DNA from: Neolewinella agarilytica
GTDB taxonomy: Bacteria; Bacteroidota; Bacteroidia; Chitinophagales; Saprospiraceae
NCBI RefSeq assembly: GCF_900110645.1
Contig: NZ_FOFB01000002.1
Span: forward strand, 186,001 to 250,000
Length of the DNA: 64,000 nucleotides
Direction of reading: 5' to 3'
In this document: one piece after another, positions 16,925-25,901 of the stretch
Layout: each line of letters starts with the position of its first letter
Numbering within the stretch: the stretch's first letter is position 1
The notes under the pieces: model-generated
Seen by the model: only the letters and a program-made list of their open reading frames with translations
Told to the model about the DNA's origin: nothing
Database searches by the model: none
Program-made: the position numbers and the translations under genes

Positions 16925-19900
16925 TCATTGATTGAAGAAGCGGAAGATTGGTACATCCACGCTAAAGGTCAACATCCCCCGGACACTTCTGGCTTCGCGG
17001 ACCCGGTTAGACCCTGCGGTGGTGAACTCCCGGACGCTCGGCCCGTCCTGTACTCCGATGCCAAGGGAGAAAGGAGATTTAGGGAAGTTATAAAGTAAAT
17101 GGAGGCCTGGAGCAATAACGTTGGCAGGCCGGAACACGGGCAAGCGTTCCACCTTCGCCGACCCCGCTACCTCATTCTGCTTCTCCAGCCGGAAAGCGGT
17201 AATGGCGCCTAAGTCAAGTAAGGAGCCAAAAAGAGTGATGGACTTACCGCCACCAATGTTCTTACTGTAAGAAACGCCGACGGGAACCCAGAGAGCAGCT
17301 CCAAAGGCATCTTCTTCCAGGCTGGCATCCGTTACACCGGCCGGTAAAATCAGTCGTTCCCGGCTGAGGGCTCCGCCAAAGTAAGCTCCCAGCTCCACGC
17401 TGGAGGGCCGCGTTCGCTTGATCTGAGAACTGCCTACCGGAAGGGCGACGGTATTCAGCGCCGCTTCAAAATCAGACGCGTCATTAGCACCGGCAACGTC
17501 AGCCATGAAAGTACCGTAGCGGAAAAGACTTTCTCTGAATTTGTTGATCCGTTGCGGGTTCAACCTCGCCAGTCTCCTTTCTACCAGATTGAGCTCTTCC
17601 CGAATGCGCTGTATTTTCAGATTCAGAATACCTTCCGCTGCTTCTGCCCGGTCATAAGTACTTATACCATTCGTTGCTTCTGATTCGTAGGCCATGATGC
17701 GGACCCGGTCTTTCTCACTTACCTTGACGGGGAGCTTGAGAAGTTTTGCCGACGGAGCCGCCAGCCCAACGGCCCGGAGGTCTTCGTCCCTTTCCACAAC
17801 GTAGTCATCAATGAGTTCGCTGAGTTGGTCACGCCGCGCCGTCAGGCGCTGCTGTTTTTTACTGGCCGTAGGGGCTACCTCAAAGAGTCGTAGCAGGTTG
17901 AGGAGATTGTCAACAGCATAGCGGAATTCTCCGGTCTGGCTCAGGCGGAAGAGTTCGTTGAGTTCTTCGCTTACTTCCGGAACTTTGCTGAAGGCGGGGA
18001 AACGCTCTGCCAGCGTGGCTCCACTGGCACTACCGGCGAGGTCCTGGAAAACAGGGGCTTCCAGCAGGGCCGACAGCGTCCGCGAAATGAAACTTACGGC
18101 CAGGATGCGGCGAACGGCCTGCGGGTCGACTCCTTTCAGGTCAGGCGCCCGCCCTCCGGACCGGAGGTCAGAAAGGTACAAGCCAAAGTCCAGCAAAAAG
18201 TCTGAAATGCCCGGAGCGTTAAGCTTACCCAGGTTCGGGATGCGCCCAATGCGTTCCTGCCCGATGCCATTGAGTAGCTGACGGGCGGAGGCATTGGTCT
18301 GAAAAACAGACATATCCTTTTTATCCAGAAATAAATCACTGTTTGAGCCGGAGAGCAGGAAGAAGGTCTCCTGAGCCATTCCGAATACAGTCTCAAAAGT
18401 GGTCAGGTTATGGTAGGAGCGGATGAGGCTGTCCGCCTGGCTGCTGCTATACTGAGTCACGGCATCGTGCAGTAAGTCGTAGGCGGCATCCGTAGCATCG
18501 ATGGCTTGCTGCAGCGGTGGGAGGTTGGCGGCAAGTGCCGGTCCGCTGGCCATCTTTTTCCAGTATGGAGAAGATCTGTCTCCCCGTTCTTTTACCCACT
18601 CTTCCAGGCGCTGGCGCGTAGCGGCCAGCTGTTTTCCCGAGGCCGGCAGGTTGGGCTGAATCTCTTCGGTGAGCTTCCGCAGTAAGCGAAGAGCGGGGTG
18701 AGGAGAATAGGACTCTTCTTTGGCAATATCCACCAGTAGGTCCGCCTTTTTATCCGCCGAAGAACGCTTGGCCAGCTCGGAGCGCTGCTGCTTTTCGGTG
18801 ATCTCGGCCCGGAGATTAAGCAGGTTTTCTCTGGCGGCCAGTAAGCGGCTGAATTGTTTCCGGTAGGCGTTCAGATCGCTGCGGTGAGCCAGGATTTCGC
18901 GGACGGCCGTCAGGCCGGCAGCCCGGCGTTCGTTGGGGTTGAAGGCCACAGCGTCAGGGCCGAAGAGCTCATCAAAGCGCGTCAGGCTGGGGTAGGCCTC
19001 ATAGTATTCGTAGGCCTCCTGACCCCGTAGCCAGGCACGAACGATACCGGTGGCTGGCGGATCAGCGGCGGTTTCCCAATAGTTATTCCTGAGGGGGAGT
19101 CTTTCCGTGTCGAGGGGCAGAAACTGATCGGCCGCCCGCTGAATGAAGGCCGGTCCGTCTTCTCCCATATTGCCGCTGTCTACGGCGTCCATAATCGGAT
19201 TGAAGAATTGCTCGCTGAGCAGATCGTTTGCTTTCTGAAACTGCCGGTTAAGCTGCTCGTTGGCCTTGATGTATTCATCAAAAGCCGCCAAAATGCTTTG
19301 GTAGTTACCGTTGGTGGTGTCCGCTTTAGCCATCCGCAAATCGATCTGGCAGCGGGTATCAATGCGGGCACGTTCGAGTTCGCCGTAGGTGAAAGCAAGG
19401 ATGTCGGCGAGGGGAACTTCCCGCATTTCCAGATCAAGGATGCGATAGATCAGAAAGACGTTATAAACGATGGGGTCGCGGAAGGTGGCCATGTCCCGCG
19501 CTTCCAGATAGTTGCCAAAGTTATAGGCAATGGCGTTGAGGTCTTCAGTAAAGGCCTTCCGGATACTGGGGAGAATAGCTTTGTAGTTCAGCAGGTCCAG
19601 GGTGGGCAAAAACTGGCTGGTCTTGGGGAAAAGCTCGTCCAGATCATTGCGGTTGATGTCTTCCCGCAGCTTGGTGAGGAAAGTATAGGTCAGTTCTTCC
19701 TGGGCGCGGCGGCTGATCCAGTCGGACAGGCCAGCAAGTGCATTGCTGGCCAGGTTCGCGGTGGACAATCCGGCCGGGCTGGTGGCCGCAGCATTGGCGG
19801 CGGCTCTGAGGCTGAAGTCATCAGAGGGTGGGGAGGTGAAAACCTGGCGAATTTTACCCAGGTCAACCTTTCCGTTGCGCGAGAAGAGTTCCGCTCCGGG

Positions 19901-20278
19901 TAATTTTTGGAGGAAGGCGGCGCGGGACGCAGGTGCAAAGGAAGGTGGAAGAGCAAGGCCCTCCGGCGGCAAATAGCCTTCCAGCAATTTATCCAGCTTT
20001 TCGTTCAGTAAAAACTCCCGGATGGCGGCATTGTCCCGGTAATGCGCCAGCAAAGCTGGCCCGGAAAACAGCTCTTCCACTCGTTTTTCGTGGGGCATCC
20101 CGCCGTAGTAAGCGAGGACCAATACGATGGTGTCCAGGGCTGGGTTAGTGGCTTCGGTGGCGGCCTGCCGCGCCTGCGGCGCCAGGCGAACAACGCGGCG
20201 AAGGTCTTCGCCGATGTTTTGGGCAAATAGTTGACTGGTCAGAATCGCCAGCACAGAGATGAGGAAAAGCTTGTTCAT
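16925..20278 (-). CDS. Large secreted protein of unknown function
   Basis: 1,117 aa with a signal peptide (MNKLFLISVLAILTSQLFAQ). The first ~880 residues are predicted mostly alpha-helical with charged heptad-like stretches (LRAEITEKQQRSELAKRS, LSELIDDYVVERDEDL), and no family is recognised. The last ~200 residues alternate aromatic and hydrophobic residues with glycine (VELGAYFGGALSRERL, SKNIGGGKSITLFGSLLDLG, GLHLLYNFPKSPFSLGIGV) and end in an aromatic terminus (FRFFNQ), which suggests an outer-membrane or surface beta-domain. The gene follows the 221-aa unknown gene by 93 bp, so the pair may be co-transcribed. DNA at 19916-19941 carries the dispersed GC-rich motif in-frame (residues near 113-121, FAPASRAA). 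Confidence 0.7.
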   Translation of the reverse strand: MNKLFLISVLAILTSQLFAQNIGEDLRRVVRLAPQARQAATEATNPALDTIVLVLAYYGGMPHEKRVEELFSGPALLAHYRDNAAIREFLLNEKLDKLLEGYLPPEGLALPPSFAPASRAAFLQKLPGAELFSRNGKVDLGKIRQVFTSPPSDDFSLRAAANAAATSPAGLSTANLASNALAGLSDWISRRAQEELTYTFLTKLREDINRNDLDELFPKTSQFLPTLDLLNYKAILPSIRKAFTEDLNAIAYNFGNYLEARDMATFRDPIVYNVFLIYRILDLEMREVPLADILAFTYGELERARIDTRCQIDLRMAKADTTNGNYQSILAAFDEYIKANEQLNRQFQKANDLLSEQFFNPIMDAVDSGNMGEDGPAFIQRAADQFLPLDTERLPLRNNYWETAADPPATGIVRAWLRGQEAYEYYEAYPSLTRFDELFGPDAVAFNPNERRAAGLTAVREILAHRSDLNAYRKQFSRLLAARENLLNLRAEITEKQQRSELAKRSSADKKADLLVDIAKEESYSPHPALRLLRKLTEEIQPNLPASGKQLAATRQRLEEWVKERGDRSSPYWKKMASGPALAANLPPLQQAIDATDAAYDLLHDAVTQYSSSQADSLIRSYHNLTTFETVFGMAQETFFLLSGSNSDLFLDKKDMSVFQTNASARQLLNGIGQERIGRIPNLGKLNAPGISDFLLDFGLYLSDLRSGGRAPDLKGVDPQAVRRILAVSFISRTLSALLEAPVFQDLAGSASGATLAERFPAFSKVPEVSEELNELFRLSQTGEFRYAVDNLLNLLRLFEVAPTASKKQQRLTARRDQLSELIDDYVVERDEDLRAVGLAAPSAKLLKLPVKVSEKDRVRIMAYESEATNGISTYDRAEAAEGILNLKIQRIREELNLVERRLARLNPQRINKFRESLFRYGTFMADVAGANDASDFEAALNTVALPVGSSQIKRTRPSSVELGAYFGGALSRERLILPAGVTDASLEEDAFGAALWVPVGVSYSKNIGGGKSITLFGSLLDLGAITAFRLEKQNEVAGSAKVERLPVFRPANVIAPGLHLLYNFPKSPFSLGIGVQDGPSVREFTTAGSNRVREARSVRGMLTFSVDVPIFRFFNQ
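19916..19941 (-). repeat. Dispersed GC-rich motif inside a coding sequence
   Basis: Minus-strand sequence contains TTTGCACCTGCGTCCCGCGC, a full match to the intergenic motif family, here read as Phe-Ala-Pro-Ala-Ser-Arg-Ala. No inverted partner within 200 bp. Confidence 0.5.
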
Positions 20279-20371
20279 GCCGAATATCTTAGAAAAGGAA
20301 AATTACGGGCCCGGGATGTCGGAGGGGCTGGAAAACGTTGTGTGTTGCAGTGGGATTATTGGCCCCTTATC

Positions 20372-21037
20372 TCAGTCAGTTTTGACGTAGGGGAAAGTAC
20401 GTTCCTCCATAAAGTCAGCTACTGCCTGAATGCTGGCCGGAAAGCCGGCACCGTCGGCAGTCTTAATGGCGGGTTTCAGCACCTGCTCCACCGTACTGCA
20501 GTCTTCGTTACTACAGTCAATCTGGTTCAGGCGCAGACGTTCAGCGTAGATTTCCCGCGATAGGGTGAATGCGTTTCTGGCGGCGGTGTAAGCCGGCCGG
20601 TCATAAGCATCTCCGGCCATCATTAGCCGAACCCGGGTCTGGTCAATGGCAGACCGAACGGAGGACAGCTCATCAATCATACGCTGGTTAATGGGGCTTG
20701 TTGCTCCTTCGGGCACACCCCGGTCTGCTGCAGAGTCAGCCTCCGGGCGGGTAGCTTTTACCCAGTCCAACAGGATTTGTTGCCCGGACTCGTCGTCATG
20801 TTCAGGGTCAGCGAGGGCTGTTTTTAGTTGCTCCAGAGGGCTTACGTCGAGGTCAGCCTTTTCAGGAAAGGGCTCGAGCCGACGGAGTTGGTCGAGCTCA
20901 ACGATGAGCACCAAAATGTCGGCTTTGGACTTGTCACTGACCAGTTCCTGTTTCCTGACCCGGGCCAGCCGTCGGACAAACAGTTCACGGCACAGGCTAC
21001 TAACGTCAGTCAGCAACTGTTTTCTAAAATTACTCAT
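20372..21037 (-). CDS. Hypothetical helical protein
   Basis: 221 aa from ATG 21037 (MSNFRKQLLTDVSSLCRELF); the longer frame upstream lacks support. Cytoplasmic by appearance (no signal or membrane segment). Mostly helical with acidic patches (LVLIVELDQLRRLEPFPEK, ALADPEHDDESGQQILLDWV), and two cysteines close together (DCSNEDCSTVEQVL). I recognise no family. It sits upstream of the 1,117-aa secreted protein on the same strand, so it may be its partner or regulator; this is inferred from position only. Confidence 0.6.
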   Translation of the reverse strand: MSNFRKQLLTDVSSLCRELFVRRLARVRKQELVSDKSKADILVLIVELDQLRRLEPFPEKADLDVSPLEQLKTALADPEHDDESGQQILLDWVKATRPEADSAADRGVPEGATSPINQRMIDELSSVRSAIDQTRVRLMMAGDAYDRPAYTAARNAFTLSREIYAERLRLNQIDCSNEDCSTVEQVLKPAIKTADGAGFPASIQAVADFMEERTFPYVKTD

Positions 21038-21111
21038 AGTGTAGTATATGGGAGGACGGTGTAACAGGTACAAAGAAAACAAATATTTAAAAGAACGTTG
21101 CTTTCCGGGCG

Positions 21112-21139
21112 CTTTACCCTGCACCTGCGGTCCCGCGCC
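21112..21139 (+). repeat. Solo right-end copy of the dispersed GC-rich motif
   Basis: GCACCTGCGGTCCCGCGCC at 21121-21139. The 27 bp at 21112-21138 are identical to 43380-43406, the strongest evidence that these motifs are copies of a mobile or amplified element. It ends 1 bp before the AlkB stop codon. Confidence 0.65.
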
Positions 21140-21140
21140 C

Positions 21141-22223
21141 CTACGCTATTGGCTGCGAAAGGTTGGCACTTTGCGATCCTGTTTGGCGGGCAAAACGGTC
21201 TACTCTGGGGTTCATGATGCTGAACCACAAGGGCGGGAAGAGTGCCAGGATCATACAGGCCGGGTACCCCGCCGGCAACTGCGGGCTCTCCCGGAAAGCC
21301 CGGAGAATCTGGTACTTCCGACTGGCCCGAAAGTGGTGGTCGCTGTGGCGGGTGAGCTCGTACAGGAATATTCTGCCGAGTTCGTGATTGCTGTTCCAGC
21401 TGTGAATGGGTAAAACGGGTTCGTAACGACCCTGTGCATTTTTTCGCCGTAGTAAACCGTAATGCTCGATGTAGTTGACGGATTCCAGCATTAAAAACCC
21501 GAAAACAGCGGCGGTTATGGCTACCCAAAGTCCGGTAAATCCAAAAATGAGGAAGATCGCCAGCAGGTAAGCCAGTTGAATGATCTGGAAGCGTACCATC
21601 TGGTTTTGCCAACTGACGGCTGGCTGGCCGAGCTTAGCCAGGCGTTGTGCTTCCAGCTGCCAGGCGTGCCACCAACTCATCGTCGTGCTGCGGAGCCAGA
21701 AGGCGTAGATGCTTTGGTTTTTTTTGCTGGTTGCCGGGTCTAGCGGTGTTGCTACGTGCCGGTGATGGCCCCGGTTATGCTCGATGAAGAAATGCATGTA
21801 CAGGCCCGTCAGCAGTAGTGCCTGTGCCATCCACTGTTCGTGTTTTTTGGTGCGATGCCCCAACTCGTGGGCTACGTTAATTCCTACGGTGCCAATCATC
21901 AGACCAACATTCAGGATCATTCCGGTCAGCTCATTAGCGGTAAGCTCTCTGCTGGTGACATTGATGAGGAGGAAGATGAGAGCTCCCGTCAGGATGGGCA
22001 GGTTGAGGTAAAGCAGCCAATCGAAGAGCGGTGTTCCTCCACGGGCTTCTTCCTCTTCCGGGGCGTGGTTTTCCTGGCTGGCAGGAAGGACTAATTCTAA
22101 TAGCGGAAGAATTAAGAAGGCAACATAAATACTGCCGTAAGACCACACCCCACCGAAGTACAGACCGAGATAACCTGCGAGGGGAAGAAGGTAAGCCAGG
22201 AGGTATTTTAAGTCGCGATACAC
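21141..22223 (-). CDS. alkB: Alkane 1-monooxygenase (AlkB-type membrane di-iron hydroxylase)
   Basis: 360 aa, integral inner-membrane enzyme that hydroxylates the terminal carbon of medium-chain alkanes using O2 and a rubredoxin electron donor. All His boxes are present in order: HELGHR, EHNRGHHRHVATPLDPATS, NYIEHYGLLR and RHSDHHFRAS, separated by hydrophobic helices (YLLAYLLPLAGYLGLYFGG, ILTGALIFLLINVTS). The start is GTG at 22223; no ATG is available upstream in frame. No rubredoxin, rubredoxin reductase or alcohol dehydrogenase is adjacent, but an acyl-CoA dehydrogenase lies 2 kb away. Related fatty-acid or xylene hydroxylases are alternatives. Confidence 0.9.
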   Translation of the reverse strand: MYRDLKYLLAYLLPLAGYLGLYFGGVWSYGSIYVAFLILPLLELVLPASQENHAPEEEEARGGTPLFDWLLYLNLPILTGALIFLLINVTSRELTANELTGMILNVGLMIGTVGINVAHELGHRTKKHEQWMAQALLLTGLYMHFFIEHNRGHHRHVATPLDPATSKKNQSIYAFWLRSTTMSWWHAWQLEAQRLAKLGQPAVSWQNQMVRFQIIQLAYLLAIFLIFGFTGLWVAITAAVFGFLMLESVNYIEHYGLLRRKNAQGRYEPVLPIHSWNSNHELGRIFLYELTRHSDHHFRASRKYQILRAFRESPQLPAGYPACMILALFPPLWFSIMNPRVDRFARQTGSQSANLSQPIA

Positions 22224-22338
22224 ACGTGATGGTCTGGTGACAGGACAAATATAACGAAAAGTGAATAAATATTCATAAAAGAAATTGATCTACTTTAAGC
22301 ATCTGCCATCATGGGGTCTTCCGGGGAAATTCCTCCCT

Positions 22339-24039
22339 TTATTGTAGTACAATTCGGAAGGTATTTTGCCCAATCCGAAGGAGGTAAAGCCCGGAATGGA
22401 GGTCCGGGAAATCGATCCTGGAGGCGCCAATGGGTAATTGTCCTTGCCGAAGCCGGCGGCCGGAGAGGTCATAAAGTTCCCATCGGGTGTCTTTCTGAAT
22501 GGTTGGGATGAGCCTTACGAAGCCATCGGCCGGGTTGGGGGCAAGAATATGTGTCTGCTCTAACCGGGGTGCATTGGTGCTTACACTCATGTCACAGGTC
22601 CAGGCGGCCATGAAATTGGCCCGGTCCCGGATCCATTCTGTTGTGTAGGCGGCCCGGTCAGGGCCGTTGGCTAAGGAGCCGGGCCAGGCTAGTTCTTCAC
22701 GTTCGTAGACCCCGTTGTTCTCGAGGAGTTGATACTGGGTTCTAATTCGGGCTTCAAGGCTGTCAGGCGCCAACAGTCCACTTTCTGCCAGTTGAGTGTA
22801 CCGGGCGCAGAGGCGGTCATTGAAGCCAGCGACGTTGGTAGCGATCAATCGACGATGAAGCCCGTTGGTTAGTATGCGTTCAATGGGCCAGTCGACTTCT
22901 TCGCCGTCGAAATTATTTCCAAACGTACCGTCGAGGTCCCATGGGGTGTAGAAGTAGGGCTCGTCGTTATCGTACCGGCCGGTGTAGAGGTTGTTGCCAG
23001 TGTTATCCGCTGCACCAAGCAGGTTGATGAAAAGGAAGTAGTCGACGATATTGTCCAGGTGAAGCCGCTGACTTACTTCGTCCGCGAACTGTTCATCGGG
23101 GGATTCGAGAATGAAGGAAACCAGATCGTAGAGGTTATCCCAGTTGATGACGTCATCCGTGTCCGGGTACTTCAGTTCGTAGCCATCCCAGGTGTCAGTG
23201 GTGTTGTTGCTGCGAGAGGGAACGTCACGCAGGAGTACACCGGGTAGTGGAACTTCACCTTTGTAGAGTTCTCCACGGATTTCACCCGTTGCCAGGTTGA
23301 ATTTTTTGAGTTTCAGCAGCGATCGGTCTACTTGCTCTGAAAGATAGTGCAGCCCCTGATAGTTACCGTTCAGGAACAACTCGCACCATTGCACATCGGC
23401 ACCGGACTTTGCGTTGGGTTCGTCTTCCGTGTAGTAGGGTTGGTGTAAGTCCAGCCAGAGCTTGTGCGCTACGAAGGCATTAACGCGAAGAGGTTCATTA
23501 TAGACACCATCAAGAACCCAGTCGTCATCTTCTCTCATGTTTCCGAACTGCACATCCTTGTTGTCCTCTCCCGTTTCATCTTCCCAGAATTCCAGGTCGT
23601 AAGATTTTTTAGGTAAGGATTGACTGAAAGAGCCCCGTTTTTCAATACCAACGATGCCGTGGAGGGTTTGATCATCGTCCGTGTATACGAAGTCAGCAGC
23701 TACCTTAGGCTCATTCTGAATGCGTTCTCTGGAATCAATTTTCACCAGTGGCAGGTCCGTGAAATAAAGCCGGTAATTCTTTCCTCCGGAACTAACGAGG
23801 TAGGGGAGGCCGGTCGTGAGGCTTACCTGAGCCGTAACGAATACATAGCGTTCTCCGGCGAGGAGAATTCTGGTGGGCAATTCTCCTTCGGCATTCCTGG
23901 AGGCCAAATCAGCTCGGGCAACGATAATATTAAGTACCGTGTCCCGCCCATACTGATCAGCAGTGAGTTCTAAAACCTCTGTTTGGGCTAGCATGGTAAA
24001 GCTGAAGAGGAGCAAAAAATAAGTGAAGCGTACTTTCAT
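22339..24039 (-). CDS. CotH-like kinase-family secreted protein with T9SS domain
   Basis: 566 aa with a signal peptide (MKVRFTYFLLLFSFTMLAQ). The central part matches the CotH fold: GIEKRGSFSQSLPKKSYDLEFWED, DWVLDGVYNEPLRVNAFVAHKLW, CELFLNGNYQGLHYLSEQVDRSLL, YFLFINLLGAADNTGNNLY, YFYTPWDLDGTFGNN. CotH proteins are atypical protein kinases, described for spore coats and fungal invasins; in Bacteroidota they are common as secreted proteins with unknown substrates. The C-terminal ~70 residues (LAPNPADGFVRLIP onwards, ending FRIVLQ) are a T9SS sorting domain, so it should be at the cell surface. Monocistronic as far as seen. Confidence 0.83.
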   Translation of the reverse strand: MKVRFTYFLLLFSFTMLAQTEVLELTADQYGRDTVLNIIVARADLASRNAEGELPTRILLAGERYVFVTAQVSLTTGLPYLVSSGGKNYRLYFTDLPLVKIDSRERIQNEPKVAADFVYTDDDQTLHGIVGIEKRGSFSQSLPKKSYDLEFWEDETGEDNKDVQFGNMREDDDWVLDGVYNEPLRVNAFVAHKLWLDLHQPYYTEDEPNAKSGADVQWCELFLNGNYQGLHYLSEQVDRSLLKLKKFNLATGEIRGELYKGEVPLPGVLLRDVPSRSNNTTDTWDGYELKYPDTDDVINWDNLYDLVSFILESPDEQFADEVSQRLHLDNIVDYFLFINLLGAADNTGNNLYTGRYDNDEPYFYTPWDLDGTFGNNFDGEEVDWPIERILTNGLHRRLIATNVAGFNDRLCARYTQLAESGLLAPDSLEARIRTQYQLLENNGVYEREELAWPGSLANGPDRAAYTTEWIRDRANFMAAWTCDMSVSTNAPRLEQTHILAPNPADGFVRLIPTIQKDTRWELYDLSGRRLRQGQLPIGASRIDFPDLHSGLYLLRIGQNTFRIVLQ

Positions 24040-24347
24040 CGAAGGGCTTTTGGCGGGAAGACGGACTTACCTTCCGGCAGCGTTGGTGGCGGCAGGCGGT
24101 ACACAAGGTAAGGAGGAGTATTAATAAGAATAGTCTGCTATCCAACCAGCTGACGTACGACCGTCTTCCAAAAAGCAGCGGGCCAGGGGTTTCATCCAAT
24201 GCTGCTTTCGTGCGAAGACAATGCATAGCTTCGTTTCCTAAGAGTACAAATCTTGCGGGTAGGGTAACATTGTTACACACACATTACCTTGCCATTCGCC
24301 ATCATCAGGCGAAAATTCGCTAACTTCGCAGGCCAAATAAAACGATC
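24040..24347. other. Divergent intergenic region, CotH / acyl-CoA dehydrogenase
   Basis: 308 bp upstream of both genes. It contains TAACTTCG at 24321-24328 as a candidate -7 box for the acyl-CoA dehydrogenase (19 nt to its ATG). I saw no further structure, repeat or small gene. Confidence 0.4.
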
Positions 24348-25511
24348 ATGGATTTTACTCTCAACGAAGAACAATTAGCCGTCCGCGAAGCTGCACGGGA
24401 TTTTGCCCAGCGGGTGCTGAAGCCCGGCGTTATCGAGCGGGATAGTACGATGACTTACCCCACTGACGAGGTTCGTCAGATGGCCGAACTCGGCTTCATG
24501 GGTATGATGGTTGACCCCAAATACGGTGGTGGCGGAATGGATAGCCTGAGCTACATTCTGGCCCTGGAAGAACTGTCTAAAGTTGATAATAGCTGCTCGG
24601 TGATCATGTCCGTTAACAACAGCCTGGTCTGCTACGGGCTGGAGACCTACGGCACTGAAGAGCAGAAGCAGCAATACCTCACGAAACTGGCTACCGGAGA
24701 GTGGATCGGAGCCTTCTGCCTCAGTGAGCCCGAAGCAGGGTCTGATGCGACGAGCCAGCGGACAACGGCCGTGGACATGGGCGATCATTACTTGCTGAAC
24801 GGTACAAAAAACTGGATTACGAACGGTGGGACGAGCAAAGTACATCTCGTCATTGCTCAAACGGACGCCGAAAAAGGTCACCGCGGCATCAATGCCCTGA
24901 TTGTGGAAACGGACTGGGAGGGAGTCACCGTTGGCGCTAAGGAAGATAAATTGGGCATCCGCAGCTCGGATACGCACACCATCATGTATTCCGACGTGAA
25001 GGTGCCAAAGACGAATCGGATTGGCGAAGATGGCTTTGGCTTCAAGTTTGCCATGAAAACCCTGGCTGGCGGCCGGATCGGGATTGCCGCTCAGGCTCTG
25101 GGAATCGCCGGAGGAGCATATGAACTGGCAACGGCTTACAGTCAGGAGCGGGAGGCTTTCGGTAAGCCCATCAGCCAGCACCAGGCCATTGCCTTCAAAC
25201 TGGCCGATATGGCGACGGATATTGAAGCCGCCAAGATGCTCGTTTACCGGGCCGCCTGGCTCAAGGACGCGGGGAAAGACTACAACCAGGCCGGTGCTAT
25301 GGCGAAGCTCTACGCCAGCTCCGTTGCCATGAAGCACACCGTAGAGGCCGTACAAATTCACGGTGGTTACGGCTTCGTGAAAGAGTACCACGTAGAGCGC
25401 CTGATGCGGGACGCGAAGATCACCCAGATCTACGAAGGAACCAGCGAAGTGCAGAAAATCGTGATCAGCCGTGGACTGCTGAAGGGAGATCTGTACGTGG
25501 ATATGGAGTGA
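24348..25511 (+). CDS. Acyl-CoA dehydrogenase (short-chain/butyryl type)
   Basis: 387 aa, the standard length. N-terminal helical domain (DFTLNEEQLAVREAARDFAQRVLKPG), central beta domain with the FAD/substrate motifs (GAFCLSEPEAGSDATSQRTTA, NGTKNWITNG), C-terminal domain with SQEREAFGKPISQHQAIAFKLADMAT and the catalytic-base region IYEGTSEVQKIVISRGLL. Catalyses alpha,beta-dehydrogenation of an acyl-CoA with electrons passed to ETF; cytoplasmic. Chain length is inferred from overall similarity to butyryl-CoA dehydrogenases and is not certain. Stands alone on the plus strand. Confidence 0.93.
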   Translation: MDFTLNEEQLAVREAARDFAQRVLKPGVIERDSTMTYPTDEVRQMAELGFMGMMVDPKYGGGGMDSLSYILALEELSKVDNSCSVIMSVNNSLVCYGLETYGTEEQKQQYLTKLATGEWIGAFCLSEPEAGSDATSQRTTAVDMGDHYLLNGTKNWITNGGTSKVHLVIAQTDAEKGHRGINALIVETDWEGVTVGAKEDKLGIRSSDTHTIMYSDVKVPKTNRIGEDGFGFKFAMKTLAGGRIGIAAQALGIAGGAYELATAYSQEREAFGKPISQHQAIAFKLADMATDIEAAKMLVYRAAWLKDAGKDYNQAGAMAKLYASSVAMKHTVEAVQIHGGYGFVKEYHVERLMRDAKITQIYEGTSEVQKIVISRGLLKGDLYVDME

Positions 25512-25901
25512 TGCGTATTGAGGTGTTACCGTGTGGATGCGAAAAGGCACAAATCGTTTTCAGTCTCAAGTATTGATTCAAGTTCTCAATCCCTGTGGAG
25601 GCCTCTGCTCCTGCTCCTCAACTCCTCCCTCTCCTTCGGAAAACCATCACACTGAACGCAGCCTGATGTGCAGGCTTTCAGCCGCTACGTGATATATTTT
25701 CCGGAGGAGCGGGAGGAGAGAAGGAGAGACTTTCGGATTTTTGAAAATCTTATCTCAGCTCCTCAGAGCGGCAGAATTGCAGGCCGCAGGCCTGCCTCTC
25801 CTAGCGTACGGGCTTTGTTCTCCTATTTTCATTAAGGAAGTCAGTTGTGCACAAGGCCCAACCTGCACACCCACTTCCCGGGATTTCCCGACCTTTACCC
25901 C
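25512..25901. other. Intergenic region with inverted purine/pyrimidine tracts
   Basis: 390 bp. Pyrimidine tract 25599-25642 ends in CTCCTTCGGAAAA and is followed at 25704-25733 by the purine tract TTTTCCGGAGGAGCGGGAGG, an imperfect inverted pair. A palindrome GCAGGCCGCAGGCCTGC lies at 25779-25795. A similar purine/pyrimidine pair occurs at 37519-37695. No gene is visible. Confidence 0.5.

Noticed and set aside
24375-25550. 391-codon minus-strand frame
   Set aside because: Shadow of the acyl-CoA dehydrogenase, which has all family motifs on the plus strand.
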